From NCBI RefSeq assembly GCF_021134715.1, contig NC_060028.1, positions 4,176,501-4,240,500 on the forward strand: a stretch of 64,000 nt of DNA, in the 5' to 3' direction. The notes below the pieces were generated by a model, which saw nothing but the letters and a program-made list of their open reading frames with translations, did no database searches and was not told where the DNA came from. Positions 1 through 11,690 of this stretch are shown here, in pieces (position 1 is the first letter of the stretch; the number at the start of each line of letters is the position of its first letter). The stretch is from Daphnia pulex. Its lineage: Eukaryota; Arthropoda; Branchiopoda; Diplostraca; Daphniidae. The position numbers and the translations under genes are program-made.

Positions 1-207
1 CCAATAGCAGCACGATGCATAAAGGTGCCAGACATACTGGAGGATGTTTTTGAATCCGTTGCAGGAGCAATTTTCATAGATTCCGAAGGTTCCCTAACCG
101 CTGTACAAAATTCATTTCAGCCCTTCCTCGATGACGCTAACGGTAATAAAAATAGAATTTTAGACCTCCCAATACAAAAATTAAAAAAAAATAATAATTT
201 TCCATAG
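1..207 (+). CDS. Dicer-like RNase III domain fragment, cut by the window edge
   Basis: The open frame runs in from base 1 and ends at a stop at 205-207. Its centre reads KVP-x-x-LEDVFESVAGAIFIDS, which matches the last helices of the second RNase III domain of Dicer. There the DxFE motif supplies metal-binding acidic residues, and both the D and the E are present. Dicer cuts long dsRNA or pre-miRNA in the cytoplasm. After about residue 45 the match fades into a lysine/asparagine-rich tail and a stop. The double-stranded-RNA-binding domain that normally follows is not seen. It may be the 3' part of a gene outside the window, an exon read through into its intron, or a partial copy. Family assignment is fairly sure; gene status is not. 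Confidence 0.5.
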   Translation, partial: PIAARCIKVPDILEDVFESVAGAIFIDSEGSLTAVQNSFQPFLDDANGNKNRILDLPIQKLKKNNNFP

Positions 208-1059
208 CTCACCTCAAGTCACCGGCAAGTGAAATTCTGCCAACACGTCATCCGAGTATGTCGATTAGGTAAATGCAAATAACGAACGTTACTTAAATTA
301 CCTTACTAACAAACAAATAAATTTTAATAAATTAGGGGGACGAAATCGCCCAGTAGGCCCAGTCTACAGGGGGGAGGGCAATAAGAAACACAAGGCAAAA
401 CTAGCTGCATCTAAGTATGCCCTCTACCCAATCAACAAACCATGGTAGACAAGATCGACGATCAACAAACTTCGTGATAAACAAAATGTAAATCCAGTTT
501 TGTACAAAGTCCCCTTAGTGCCTCCTTGCCCTTGGCCCACCAATTTTACGATGCAACCTGCATAATTCCTTTGGGCATAATTGTTTATACTGTCTTTACG
601 GCACCAGGCTCTGCTTCACCAGCTCGTTTTCACTAGGGAAAAATTTGAGGCTGACTCCCGAAACCAGCCAGGCCCAATTTTTGTAAAATAATTTCTTGCC
701 ACCTGCGGTCTGAATCGTCTAATAAAAGAAAAGTCGTAAGTTTGTTTTTCAACATAAGATTTTTTTTTCTAAATAACCTGTAAAATTTGCAATGAAGTAC
801 CAGTTTGAGAATCAATCTTTTATGTAGTCTGTGTATTGTAAATTCCATGAAAAAAATAACTTTTAAAATAAAAATGTAAGTGTCAAGACAGTTTTGGGAA
901 TTCACCGTCAAAGTCAAAAGCTAACTCAATTGTGAATTTTGTTGGCCTCTTTTTGCCGGAGTTGGGAAAGTGCTCGAATCTTAAATTTTAAAAAATGTAT
1001 AACATTTAACATTATAAAACGATCAATTTCTCTCTTAGTCAAATCTTGCAACCACCAAT
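208..1059. other. No recognisable gene
   Basis: AT-rich spacer. The only open frame of any length (633-917, minus) has no recognisable domain and reads like a chance frame. No RNA gene or ordered repeat was seen. Confidence 0.5.
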
Positions 1060-1432
1060 TTCGATTATGTCTTTAACTATATCGTTATTGGTGAAATTGC
1101 AGTAGGAAAAACGCGTATTTTTCGAAGTTTCATTCAACAAAACTGTATGGGAACAAGCATTCCTAATATTGATGCTGACTTAGGTATTAGAATAATTTAA
1201 ATGGCCGGCAAGAGTGTTACGAGTGAAAGCTCGTAAGATGCAAACTTAAGAGTCGTCGATACAAGATAATCTGTGTATTACAGCAGAAAAAGACCAGAGG
1301 TGTGCTCTTGATCACTCGACAAATTCAACTACAGAACACCAGGTGACGCGAGGCCGTCTGCTTCCTTGGCTGCTTGCAACGCCATCTTGGAGTCGCCCGT
1401 GACAAGAGATTCAAGCTGCAAATTTGGTAAGC
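1060..1432 (+). pseudogene. Rab-type small GTPase relic
   Basis: From 1060 to 1198 one frame reads FDYVFNYIVIGE followed by VGKT. This matches the start of Rab GTPases of the Rab2/Rab14 type, where a beta strand leads into the G-x4-GK(S/T) P-loop. The frame ends with GIRII, the position where Rabs have the switch-I G-x-RII segment. At 1390-1432 another frame reads DKRFKLQIW and meets a GTAAG donor. This is the strand just before the DTAGQE motif. The DTAGQE exon, the NKxD motif and the prenylated C-terminus are missing. Retrotransposon sequence begins immediately downstream. Stops and missing exons make this a dead partial copy. The P-loop match is the strongest point; the exact Rab subfamily is a guess. 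Confidence 0.5.
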
Positions 1433-1439
1433 CTTTGTT

Positions 1440-2720
1440 TTCTTTTAGTATATTTCAGTCGTTGGTACTTGAATCGATTTCAATCGACCACCTTGAAGAC
1501 GACGCTATCCTAGACCCCATCATCGCCTTGCATATAACCGATCGACAACCAAAAGACCTTAACAACGCCTTCACCATCAATGAACTGGAGCAATCCCTCA
1601 AAAAACTAAAAAGCAAAGCAACAGGCCTCGGCCAAATCCACAACGACATGCTTTCCAACCTCTCGCCCACCAACAAACTTAAAATCCTGCACCTTTTTAA
1701 TGTCCTAGACGTGAATGATTTCGTCCAAAACCTCTGGAAAAAGGCAACTGTGATTCCCTACCTAAAACAAGGAAAACTCACCGACACTGCAAGTTCCTAC
1801 CGCCCAATAAACCTCACCTCGTGCCTAAGTAAGCTATTCGATAGGATAATCACTGCCCGCCTATCCTGGTTCGTGGAATCCAAAAACATAAAAGGCCAAG
1901 AGCAGGCTGGCTTCAGGAAAAACCGTTACAACACAGACCACCTGATCAAAATTGACCATTTAATTAAAAAAAAACTTTAAAGAAAAAAATCTACTGCAGC
2001 AGTCTTCCTTGACATTAACAAAGCTTACGGCACCGTTTTTTCAAGTGGCCTCCTTTTCAAGCTTTAGAATATAGGCATTCATGGGAAATGCCTAGGCGGA
2101 ATCTAAAACTTCCCCCGCGACCACTCGATTGTCATCAGACTCGGCTGCCACACATCAGATCCAAGAAAAATATCCAACGGAGTTCCACAAGGAGCAGTCA
2201 TCAGCCAACTATTGTTCAATGTAATGCTCTACGACTTCCGGTAGCCCCAAACAATGTAAACCACCTACTATTAGCAGACGACGTCACAATCTACGCAACA
2301 ATCAAGCGCCCAATCGATTCGGTACCGATCCTCCAACCCTTCATCGAAAAAGTGTCGAGATGGGGCCGCAAATGGAAATTTAAATTTTCGGCTTCAAAAT
2401 CCTCCACCGTCTCCTTCATTCGGCTGTACAAACCAAGAGATGACCCCCTACTGTTCTTAAGTGGCCACCGCATCCCAAAAGCTCCAAAAATCAAATTCCT
2501 AGGTCTGATCCTAGACGCGAAACTGCTGTGGAAAACTAACTTACAATGCCTGAAGAACGTCTTATCCATAATCTCTAAAGCTACATACGCCCCTAACATC
2601 AAAAGTCTGTGCATCCTCTTTAAGAGTTAAGTCCGAAGCCACATCGACCACGGAGTACTAGCCTACGGCTCCGCCAGCAAAACCCACCTACAGAAAAATT
2701 CACTGCTTCCCGATCTATCC
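1440..2720 (+). mobile_element. Non-LTR (LINE) retrotransposon reverse-transcriptase relic
   Basis: Two open stretches (1366-1980 and 2088-2630) in different frames give pieces of one non-LTR reverse transcriptase. The first carries the FTINELEQSLKKLKSKATG segment, a NLWKKATVIP strand, SYRPINLTS and QAGFRKNR, the usual order in Jockey/CR1/I-like elements. The second carries LLLADDVTIYA, with the two catalytic aspartates, followed by KFLGLILDAKL. The part between them (1981-2087) is frame-shifted and holds a further conserved aspartate strand. No endonuclease domain or poly-A tail was found, so the copy is 5' truncated and inactive. The clade within non-LTR elements was not resolved. Confidence 0.8.
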
Positions 2721-3187
2721 TCAGGCTGTTTTGCGATTTTATTTTTTCATTGAAAACAATTAAAATAGCACATGACTTTCTTATTGTGCAATTAATGATT
2801 ACGTGGTTATTTTATTCCGTGGTCTTTATCTGTGTTGTTATTTCTTTTGAGAGATGGATAATCCAACCCATTGCGAGCGAAACAAATTGTAAAATGAGTA
2901 AAGCTATATTAATTTTTCGATTTAAAATTGTGTATTTTATTACATAAAACAGATTCAAGTTTTATAAGTCAATATTACTAATTATACAAGAAATATGTTG
3001 CCGATTTGCCATAATTTTTCTCGGTCAGATTCAAAACCAATGCCAATGATGAATTAACACTTTTTAAGACTTGCAAAAACGGTAGCTAGGACATGTATTC
3101 AGCGTTCAGAATAGATCAATGGATTTAGTAAACTAGTAGCCGCCGCCAACGCCTATTTATGGATTAAACATGGATAAAAGATTATGT
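2721..3187. other. No recognisable gene
   Basis: AT-rich spacer between the retrotransposon relic and the caspase relic. Nothing supportable seen. Confidence 0.5.
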
Positions 3188-3600
3188 TTACTTCGAATGG
3201 TATATTATTATATTTTGCCGAAAACCATTCTCGCAGGTTTTGACCAAGAAAATTTTCGGCTTCTCCAATAGCCCTGGACAATACACGCCTTCAAACTGCT
3301 CTTGAAAATAATCGATCGTCATTGGCTGGGAATGGGAAATCTGAAATTTATTGGCGTGCCCGTGGGACGAGACGCTAATAATAAAATAATCATAAGGGGA
3401 CCAATCCATTTTCGCAGTTCAATTATTTTCCGCTCAATCTCTTTTTTTTTTTTTTTTCAGTAGGTTGACGGTGGATCCCAGTTTTTTGAAAGTTTCAACA
3501 AGTTTTTCTTGATCAACTATGGAACCATTACAGTGCTGTTTATTGGTGGGGTTTGGGAAGGTCAATACCAGACAACACCCAGTCTTGAGATGCAAAACTT
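3188..3600 (-). pseudogene. Caspase-domain relic
   Basis: Read on the minus strand, 3600-3466 gives SIVDQEKLVETFKKLGSTV, the N-terminal helix of a caspase p20 domain. 3410-3188 gives YDYFIISVSSHGHANKF, with the catalytic His in SHG, then EGVYCPGLLEKPKIFLVKTC. The cysteine sits where active caspases have QAC(R/Q)G, but here the context is KTCENG, so the pentapeptide is lost. A run of 17 A (minus strand) at about 3446-3463 and a frame change separate the two halves. The p10 subunit is absent. Caspases are cysteine proteases of apoptosis and related processes. The frame break and altered active site argue for a dead fragment, though an exon boundary at the A-run cannot be fully excluded. Confidence 0.65.
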
Positions 3601-3609
3601 TTACAAAAC

Positions 3610-6050
3610 TTGGATAAGTAAATTCGAAAAATGGGAGTGAAAATAAGAAAAGTGTGTCAACACATTAAATCTTCAACCTGCCTTGATCAGAATTTGTGGT
3701 AGCAGAAATCGTGGGAGATGATGGCTAATGGGATACTACGTGGAAGTTGAGCTTCTCCTCAAATGCATGGATATTTCTTCTTTGTTGGTTGGTGGAATGA
3801 AACCTGCAAGAGCTGGAACATATTTGCACAAGTTGTCTGGAATGATATACAGGCAGTCAAACTCAACTAGTTTAGGTTTTCAATATATCTCTCCTTTTCA
3901 AAAACTCGAAGGTTGTTGGAATGGGACGAAAATTTGATACTTTCAGTCATTTTTCAACAACTATTCACCACATACACTGTTTACACACCAAAAAAATGTT
4001 TTAACTATTCAAGCATTACTCTGTTTCGAATTCCGAGGTAATTCCATTGAAAGAGAACACGGCAGTCTGCTTTCCATGCAAAAGGATACGACATTTGGAC
4101 TAGGCGCATGACGCGTAAAGGACAATGCCTTGCGTCAGGGTTGACACCCTAGCGGTGTTGTACCAAAGCGTAACAGCCGCTTTGTTTTCTTGTCTAAGTT
4201 AGCTTGCGAAATATTACATAGAATAATGAGGTAGCCAACATGCATATAACTTTTTATGGAAACTTTGTTGGGTTGGCTGACAAATACAAGCTAGCCAACC
4301 GCTAGCTGTAAAAGATCTTGGTCATTTAAATGGAATCCTAGCGTTTATTCCGATGTAGCAAATTTTTTGTTCGACCAGGCTACTCTACTCTACTCTACTA
4401 CCTGTCGTCTTTGCTGCCGTTTTCCTCGTTGATCTTCCTGACTCCGCTTTGGATTTACTTGACTGCCATTTAGGTTCAACTGGACTGGTAATTCTGTTTT
4501 ATCCAGCTGCAAATTGTTTTGACGTTTTGGTTTTTTATCTAAGTGGCTTCTCCACGGATGTGAAAAATTTTGAAAATTAGTACTAGATGTTAAATTAGTG
4601 CATTTTAAGTTGATTGCAAGTAAGTTAAAAAATTTTATCTTTAACTTATTGCTTTTATAAGAATTAAAGTGATTTGTTGGGAAAAATTTGGTGATTTTTT
4701 AGTTTTTCTTGTTTTTCAAGTTTTACTTTCGACCGATGATAGACAATTTTCAGATTTTATGACTAGCTACAATAACTAATGGATTAACCTTAAAGGGATC
4801 AAGTCGAAGGCCAATGGATTAGCGAAATCACTCACTTTTTCTCGCTTTATTAGCAAATTCACTCTGTGTGTTATTTCAATTAACATTAATGACTGCACTC
4901 TCTAATCGAAACGAATTATCTGGTTAACTCGCTAATACCTGATTCCAGGTTAAAACCTGATCGCACTTCGATTTCCACAATAATCGGACGCATCCTAACC
5001 GAGTACTGTACAAGGTCGATATAGATTTCATCTGATTCTTGCTCCATTCATACTGTTCCCATGGTCCTTGGTGACTTATTCTTTGAGTCGACTGTTGGTT
5101 GGATTTAAATGGGTTCCGGGTTCAACATGAATACAATTCTTTCCCTTTTTAGCCCGCTTTTAAACTACTAGTTAATCATAGAGTATTTTTTATTTTATTT
5201 CCACATTCGCAAATCAAATTTGTATTCAAATGTAGGTAAAGCCAGACCATCTGCTTCAGACGCTATATGGAAATATATTATTATATAAGGTCAATAAATC
5301 ACTTAGGATCTGCCGCTTGAACTAGCGGACCTTCACGTCGCACTTTATGTTGCAGATAAATGATCAGTTTCTTTGTCGTATAAGGCACCTAATGTTCTCA
5401 TAGTCGGTAGGTCGTAAAGATATAAATTCAATCGAGGTTGATTTCTATCGGCTTCAGGTATGAGAAAGAGAAAACTTGTCACGAGGTAGAAAGCTATTGA
5501 TTAAAATGAAAGCCTAACGTTAGAAACCCTTCTTCAATAACGTAGTCTAATCCCTTACCACTTGATTAGCCTCTTCTTCAGTATAAAATGAGTCTAATAA
5601 GTTGTCCACATAAACATTTTTGTAAACGTTACCCAAATATTTGTCGCTGCATCTCACATGTTGGTTATTTCTTGATCCTGGAGGGCGCCATAAAAAATAC
5701 ACTTTTTGATTATGATCGTAAATCCTTCACATAACTCTCATTACTGATTATTAGAAAAACAAAATTTAACTCTTTTATACTACAACCAACCTCACCTGCC
5801 CAAAATCCAGTAACTGCGGCAGGGTTCCTGGAGGAAATTCTGGGGTACCGCTTTGTAGACGAAAGACTACATCTGGTCTCGACTCAACCAAGGCCAACAT
5901 AACAAGCTGCAGTCAAGAACGGAGACAGGTTATTTTTTTTTTTTTAATTTCCAGACTTTTTCGCTTGATTTACATCTCTAAGTTAGATTTTCAGCCTGAA
6001 AAGCTTAAATTTGTTCATGCACATAAAAACAATCGAATAATGATTTGAAC
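3610..6050. other. No recognisable gene
   Basis: About 2.4 kb of AT-rich sequence. A short CTCTA microsatellite (three units) lies near 4382-4400. The open frame at 3728-3937 (plus) matches nothing I know. No RNA gene seen. Confidence 0.5.
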
Positions 6051-6910
6051 GGAAACCTAACTATGGGACGGGCGAATTGTCCGATGTCAAATCGGCATTG
6101 ACATGTAATGACATATTAGACGTCATTTCCATAAAAAAGGCTTGTTTCTCAATATAAAACATTAGTTGTCGCTGAACTCCGAATCAATGCTGAAGAATTT
6201 CGTGGTTCAACAGACGGAAATTAGACACCTGTTTTTCCCTGAAAAAGAAACCATCCACCACATGTATCAAAAACAAGCTTTTCCTCAGCCTAACAAGAAA
6301 ATGATTCTTCAAACTAATTTCAAAATGGTTCTTCAAATCAATCAAACTAATTTTCATTATTTCAGAATTTAAAACTGATTTCATAAACTGAAAGAGATTT
6401 GGTTTGGGAAATGGATTACACTAAAATCTTTGCCAACGTATTTGAGGCGATACTGGGTTCTTCAAACCATGGAAGAAACAATTTGTTAAACTTTAATAAT
6501 AAATTTTGTTTTATAGAAAATGTGTAGGATTTCCATACGTCCTACGTAGGATTCTCATATTCCCGATGAGGTGAGTATTTTGCATTATGTCCAATGTCAT
6601 CTTTAGGTAAATAATAAAAATACAGTCATCATGGCAGTAATTTAGGTAAAACATAGTTAACAAAGTTAAACTAATAAGCTATTTCACTTTGGAAAAATAC
6701 CGGCCTTATCCAAATTTTCGAGACGAGATCGCTCAGATAACCCTAGAAGTGAGTCCCACACAATCCTTTAAAGGGTCGGAGACGAACATCAAAACGGCGA
6801 AAATGGCGGAATCCAAATTAGCACTCATTAACTTTCCTTGGTAGAATCGGACAAAAAAGAAAAAGAATGAAATTTGAAGGAGGTTGTGGGAGCGGAAAAG
6901 TTAGCGGAAG
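6050..6910 (+). repeat. Module copy A of a diverged direct duplication
   Basis: This stretch aligns by eye with 7295-8110. Shared landmarks occur in the same order: a 'tatgggacggg' segment with 'aaatcggcattg' (6062-6100), a 'gaagaatttcgtggttcaac' segment (6191), a 'gagtcccacacaatccttta' segment (about 6750) and 'aacggcgaaaatggcgga' (about 6792). Copy B has the same landmarks with many substitutions. An open frame at 6166-6372 falls in the first half but is not conserved in length in copy B. The nature of the module is unknown: an old transposon remnant or a decayed duplicated gene are both possible. Confidence 0.5.
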
Positions 6911-7289
6911 CGTAAGAAAAAGGAGCAAAACCAGATGCTCAACAAAGTCAAAACCCAACTTCCAAAATTGAAATTAAAATATCCAATATCTTTTAACTAA
7001 AGTTTGAAATTCCCAGCAAAGCTTTGATGTTGTGCACTGTTCCCGTGATTTTTTTTGTTGACCATTCGTTGAGTTGTTTTATGTCATACTGATTTTAAAT
7101 GGGTGTGTGGTGACCTGAAAAAATGCCCAGTAAAGAACGCAAAAGTGTTGGAGGGTCTCGAAGATTTATTCCTAGATAATTGTTTGCTGGGGCTAATTAA
7201 TAGATGGAATAAACTACAATTTCTTTTTGTTTTTTTTTTTGTTTACTTTTTTTTTTAATTCAGACTTAATTATACTTGAAAAATGCTTT

Positions 7290-8110
7290 CTTCGGAACCC
7301 TACATATGGGGCGGTCAAATTGATGGTTATTAAATCGGCATTTGCGTGTAAATGATACAATGGCCGTCTTTCTTTCTTTTTCTGTCAAAAAGGGCTTACA
7401 TCTCTTTATAGGGTTTGCCATCGAGCTCCACATTTTTCCTGAAGAACCTTGTGGATCAACATACGGAAAGTGGCCACCTCTTTTCCCACGAAAAAGTAGG
7501 CCTCTGTATTCACAACTGCTTTGCCATGCTGCTTTTACAGACAACACAAAAAAACCGAAGAGCCCTAAAAGAAAAAGCTTTTCCTAAGTAATAGTTCCAA
7601 CATGGATCCTGTTGTAGTCTCAAGCGTGCGATCTGAACTCGCTTGTATTGTCTCTGTGTTCGTAGGCCTATTGGGTTATTTGGTTTTAAGGTTAATTAAT
7701 CAAAAAAAATCCATCTTCCTAAGAAAGGTGGTTGATGACATGAAGTCTGACATCATCAAGTAAAAAATAAATATAAATTAAATTAAAAATAAGTTGATAA
7801 CTAAATCTTTTTCACTTCAAACGACCAATCCACCCTTACCAAACGAAACGCTCACATATCACTGAAAATGAGTGCCACGCAAACCTTTCAGGAATCGGGG
7901 GCAACCAACATGGCGGCAATAATAGTAGCATAAAAATAAGCAGCAAAAAAAATCTTGCTTTGGTTTGACTTGAGTGAAAAAAGAAAAAAAATCGAGGCAG
8001 AGGAATGAAGTAGTGATATAGCCAAAAACAGCAACGGTAGAAAGAGGACCAAGAGCGGATGTCCCCTCTAACACAACCCTCCAACACACACTCCAAAAGA
8101 ACAACGTCTA
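7290..8110 (+). repeat. Module copy B of a diverged direct duplication
   Basis: Partner of copy A at 6050-6910. Here the landmarks are 'tatggggcggtcaaattg' (7306), 'cctgaagaaccttgtggatc' (7439), 'gagtgccacgcaaacctttc' (7869) and 'gggggcaaccaacatggcgg' (7897). An open frame at 7342-7587 (plus) ends in a lysine-rich KKPKSPKRK tail and overlaps an equally long frame on the other strand. Neither has a recognised domain, so I do not call a gene. The 380 bases between the copies are AT-rich with long T runs. Confidence 0.5.
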
Positions 8111-8930
8111 ATACCTTCGTAATTTCAAGTCTGTTGGATTTAAAATTCAGAAGCCTCTTTTAAAGTCCCTATATGAAATCCTAAATTTGTGTAATTGTTT
8201 TTATGTGAGATGATGCCAGGTTATAAAAAATAAATTTATATTATCCATAATTTAATTAAACATTCATTCTAGTATCGTTCTTATGTTTACGGGTTCATAT
8301 AACCCTCTCTACCCCTCCTACCCACAATCACACATGTAAACCGCACACACAGTTCAGTCAGCCAATCTCTGACAAAAAAAAACACGTGCCAGGGAGCACA
8401 TTTGGATGGCTGCTGCAACTTCCTCCTTCTGCCCACCTTGCGAGTGGGTTAAAAATAATTCAAAAAAATTTAAAGAGGGTAGCTTTTTATAATTTAAAAG
8501 ACTTTTCGACTGTGTTACTCTCAATAAATATGCCTAATACCAAGTAAAGAGGGATAAACGGGCTTCAAAATGAGACTATTGGAGATTTATTTCGTTCTCA
8601 TACAGTATTTATTTTAAGTTTATGGATAACGCCATAGAGTCTAAGCCGATGTGTAAAACTACTAAATTTATTTTAAAAAAAATTGTTCATCAAACTCATT
8701 CAAATTTGAAAAAAATATGTTTATTGATACGCAAAGTATGAAAGCGTGTATTAAACGTAATTGAATATTTATAAACACCCATTCCCCATTTATAAATTTG
8801 TAATGAAGCATTTCCATGCGATACCAATTGCTGATTTATTCCGGATTTAAGTTACTTACTTAATAGTATATAGAAAAAGTGCCCATTGAAAAAAAAGCTA
8901 ATTACAGTTTATTCTAGGTGCAAATACTAA
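8111..8930. other. No recognisable gene
   Basis: AT-rich spacer. No open frame, RNA gene or ordered repeat could be supported. Confidence 0.5.
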
Positions 8931-8933
8931 AAT

Positions 8934-10260
8934 GGTAGAATGAGCTTTACATCTTCTGCGAATTGAGTGAGACAGCTTAAGGAGCGGTAGCTTATCAAAA
9001 GCACGACCGTACACGCTAATCGCTGCCAAATCAAAAGTAGCCCCGCTACCGAAGAAATCGATGACGATACCGCGATTGGAACTATTGAGCAATTTAATGG
9101 CTACAATGCTTGGCCCAAATGCATATGTGATCAGAACAGGGCTGATCACAAGACTTACTTATGGGGTGACTCTCATATTTCACTCTGTTGGATCAAAGCC
9201 ACAGACAAACAGCCGAAGATTTGAGTACTTAACCAGCAGGTTAAAAAATCCGAGCATTTGGCGACTCATTTCTGTAAGTGATCTCAGAAGCCAATCTCCT
9301 ATCCAGAGGAGTGTCTGCAATGGAATTAACTCGGTTGAAATGGTGGCCCGGTCCATTTTTTTACCAGAATACCACCAGTACAAGCCGCTTAACGTATCAG
9401 TTCCCTTGATAAGAATGAAAATTACCAGGCCCAAGCATCCGATCTGGTACAAAGAGTATAGCGAGTGGAACAGAATAGTTGGGGTACGAACCATGTTCAC
9501 CCGGGCTATTGATGCAATCTGTGGGTGAAAATGCACCAGCGAAAATCTGACACAGGTCGACAAATATTGGATGGAAGACAGAGATCGAAAATCCAATAAG
9601 TTTGGAAAAACAACGATCAGAAAATTCGTTAGTCTCACCAATTGCTCTGAGGAAAATTGATATCATAAGTCAGGTGCAGAGAATATCTTACCCCGACGAC
9701 TTTTACCGAAATATTTTGCAAACTTAAACCACAATACGATGCAGTGAACAAAGTGATACGATGTATCGGTAGACAACAGGCATACCTCACCTACCACAAA
9801 AAAGAGGCATTGTTTTTATTTCCATTAGACCACTATTTCGTGGATTTCCTGTTATGGAACTTCAACCACCAAGAGGCCGGCTAATTAGACATGAATGTCA
9901 TGACAATTACAGTCAGAATCAACTACTAGCTACCACGACACATATAAGTCATTCAATAGATCGTTGCGTACCCTGCCAAAGCCAAAATGATTCATTATGC
10001 GACGAGGTACCGGCAGACATACCCTCGCCTCGATTTTGCAGGTCACTTTGAAGTATTGGTACATGAACCTTCAATTGGACCAACGGTGCTTGAACCAAGA
10101 GATGTGCCAGGAATATCAGCGGAAAAAAGAAATACAAGCAAATGATCCCTGAGATGGCCACTCAAAAGCATCATGTTTACATCCTATTGTTCAAATGCTC
10201 AACGACCAGAGCTGTGCACTTGAAAGTCAGCAAGGAACAAGATCAAACAGAAATATTCTA
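8934..10260 (+). mobile_element. BEL/Pao LTR-retrotransposon pol relic
   Basis: Frames interrupted by stops give a BEL/Pao pol segment in the normal order. 8944-8990 reads ELYIFCELSETA, then GAVAY (RNase H start). About 9030-9110 reads AKSKVAPLPKKSMTIPRLEL, the signature 'K-x-VAP-x-TIPRLEL' block of this family. 9290-9356 reads LLSRGVSAMELTRLKWWPGP, the conserved SRG...WW-GP block. Around 10170 comes VYILLFKCSTTRAVHLKV, the integrase core strand with the TTRAVHLE-type motif. Reverse transcriptase, gag, protease and both LTRs are not recognised, so only the C-terminal half of pol survives. Many stops and frameshifts show it is inactive. The family call rests on three independent motif blocks. 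Confidence 0.8.
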
Positions 10261-11555
10261 AGTCTCAACTTGGAAATCGACGGTTTCTGGAAGCCGTCTA
10301 ACGGTCGGTCAAAAACGACCAATCGCTCAAAATGAACCTGTAAAATGGCATTTTATGCGGCGGAACATTAGTGGTTTTATCTATTTATAGACGGAGTCTC
10401 TGATTTCTCGTCAGACCCTTCTTGTTATACAAGTAGATTGCCGGAACGGACAAGATTTGGAGAAATTACCGACAGTGAACGCCAAGGAAATACTTGTACG
10501 AAGCATTGAAGAAGTTCAGCCAAGATGAACGAAGAAACATTCGAAGACCAACGAATAAAACAATTTCCGTTGATTGGCTCTTTACCCGAGGTATCGCTTA
10601 GATACCACCACTTCCCGCGAGAGAAGAAATAGTTGGTGAACTTAATATTCAAAAAGATCTACCCAGATGAATACCGAAGAAGAAGCGAGCGGCAGCCATT
10701 GTCTGTTTCCCGCCAAAGAGGACTTGGAAGACATTTCTGGTGGGTGAAATTCCTGCAGGCGCCTTATTCTCGTTGTTGATGGCGCCGTCAAAGACTCGAA
10801 CAGGGGCAAAGACCACGCTACCCTTTAGCCGTATAAATTGATTTTTATAATTGACAATGTTACTATTTTTCCCTGCAAGAATGTCAGAAGGGAAATAGAA
10901 CCCAACTTCGTTATCAATTTGCTGGCTGGCCAAGAAGGTAAAGAAATAACAGGAAATGGAATACAATTGTCCTTGATTTTCAAGTGGTATTGAGTAATAT
11001 GTTGACAAACAAGCTACAGATTACGAAACTATTAGAAAGTTATTTAAAGGAGATAAGGTCTTTCTTTTTTTCTTGTTGGGGATATAGATGAAGAAGCTCT
11101 CGAAAGGGCTTTATCTCAGTATACCCTCGATGCTAACCCACCAACCTTTCGATGGATGGCGTTTTTCTCTCAGATAGGAGGATCGGATATTTTTGGTTCT
11201 TTTTACTTTAGCAGTTGATCCAAAGAAATATTAGAAAGTTAACAGCATTCTTCTCTCGGGTTGACTATTATTTCAATGCCTTTTAGTTGTTGTTGCACGA
11301 AATCAGTTGTAATATTCAGTCAAAATTGCTACCTTGGATCACTTTGAAGTAGAAAATTAGTTAGCTTAAAACGGAATTGAGCCACGTAATTTCTTTAATT
11401 TAACATGTAGTAAGAACCACAAAAATTTTTTCACTTTATTAAATGTGTTTTTTTTTAACCCACACGAGATGAGCCTTAGACTTAGGATTGCGCATACTAG
11501 CTTCATCTGTTTTTCCCCCAGAAAGTTAAAGAACTACATTTTTTACTTTTCAGTT
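10261..11555. other. Unassigned, possibly the tail of the BEL/Pao relic
   Basis: No motif could be recognised. The region follows the integrase fragment directly and may contain decayed integrase and LTR sequence up to about 10.7 kb. The minus-strand open frame 10649-11008 has no recognised domain. Confidence 0.35.
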
Positions 11556-11676
11556 TTAAATTATACAACGAAAGTAACTAATTTCGCCCCTAAGGGTGGA
11601 GACGATATATTTCGCTCATTTAAAGCTCTTTTCCCTCGCTACATATAACGCTACATTTTTCCTCAGACTTTTTCTA
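11556..11676 (+). repeat. DIRS left inverted terminal repeat
   Basis: Pairs with 14279-14401 in reverse complement over roughly 110 bases with scattered mismatches. The shared core includes 'cctaagggtggagacgat' and 'cctcagactttttct'. Confidence 0.75.
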
Positions 11677-11690
11677 GCTCTTAAACGGGT

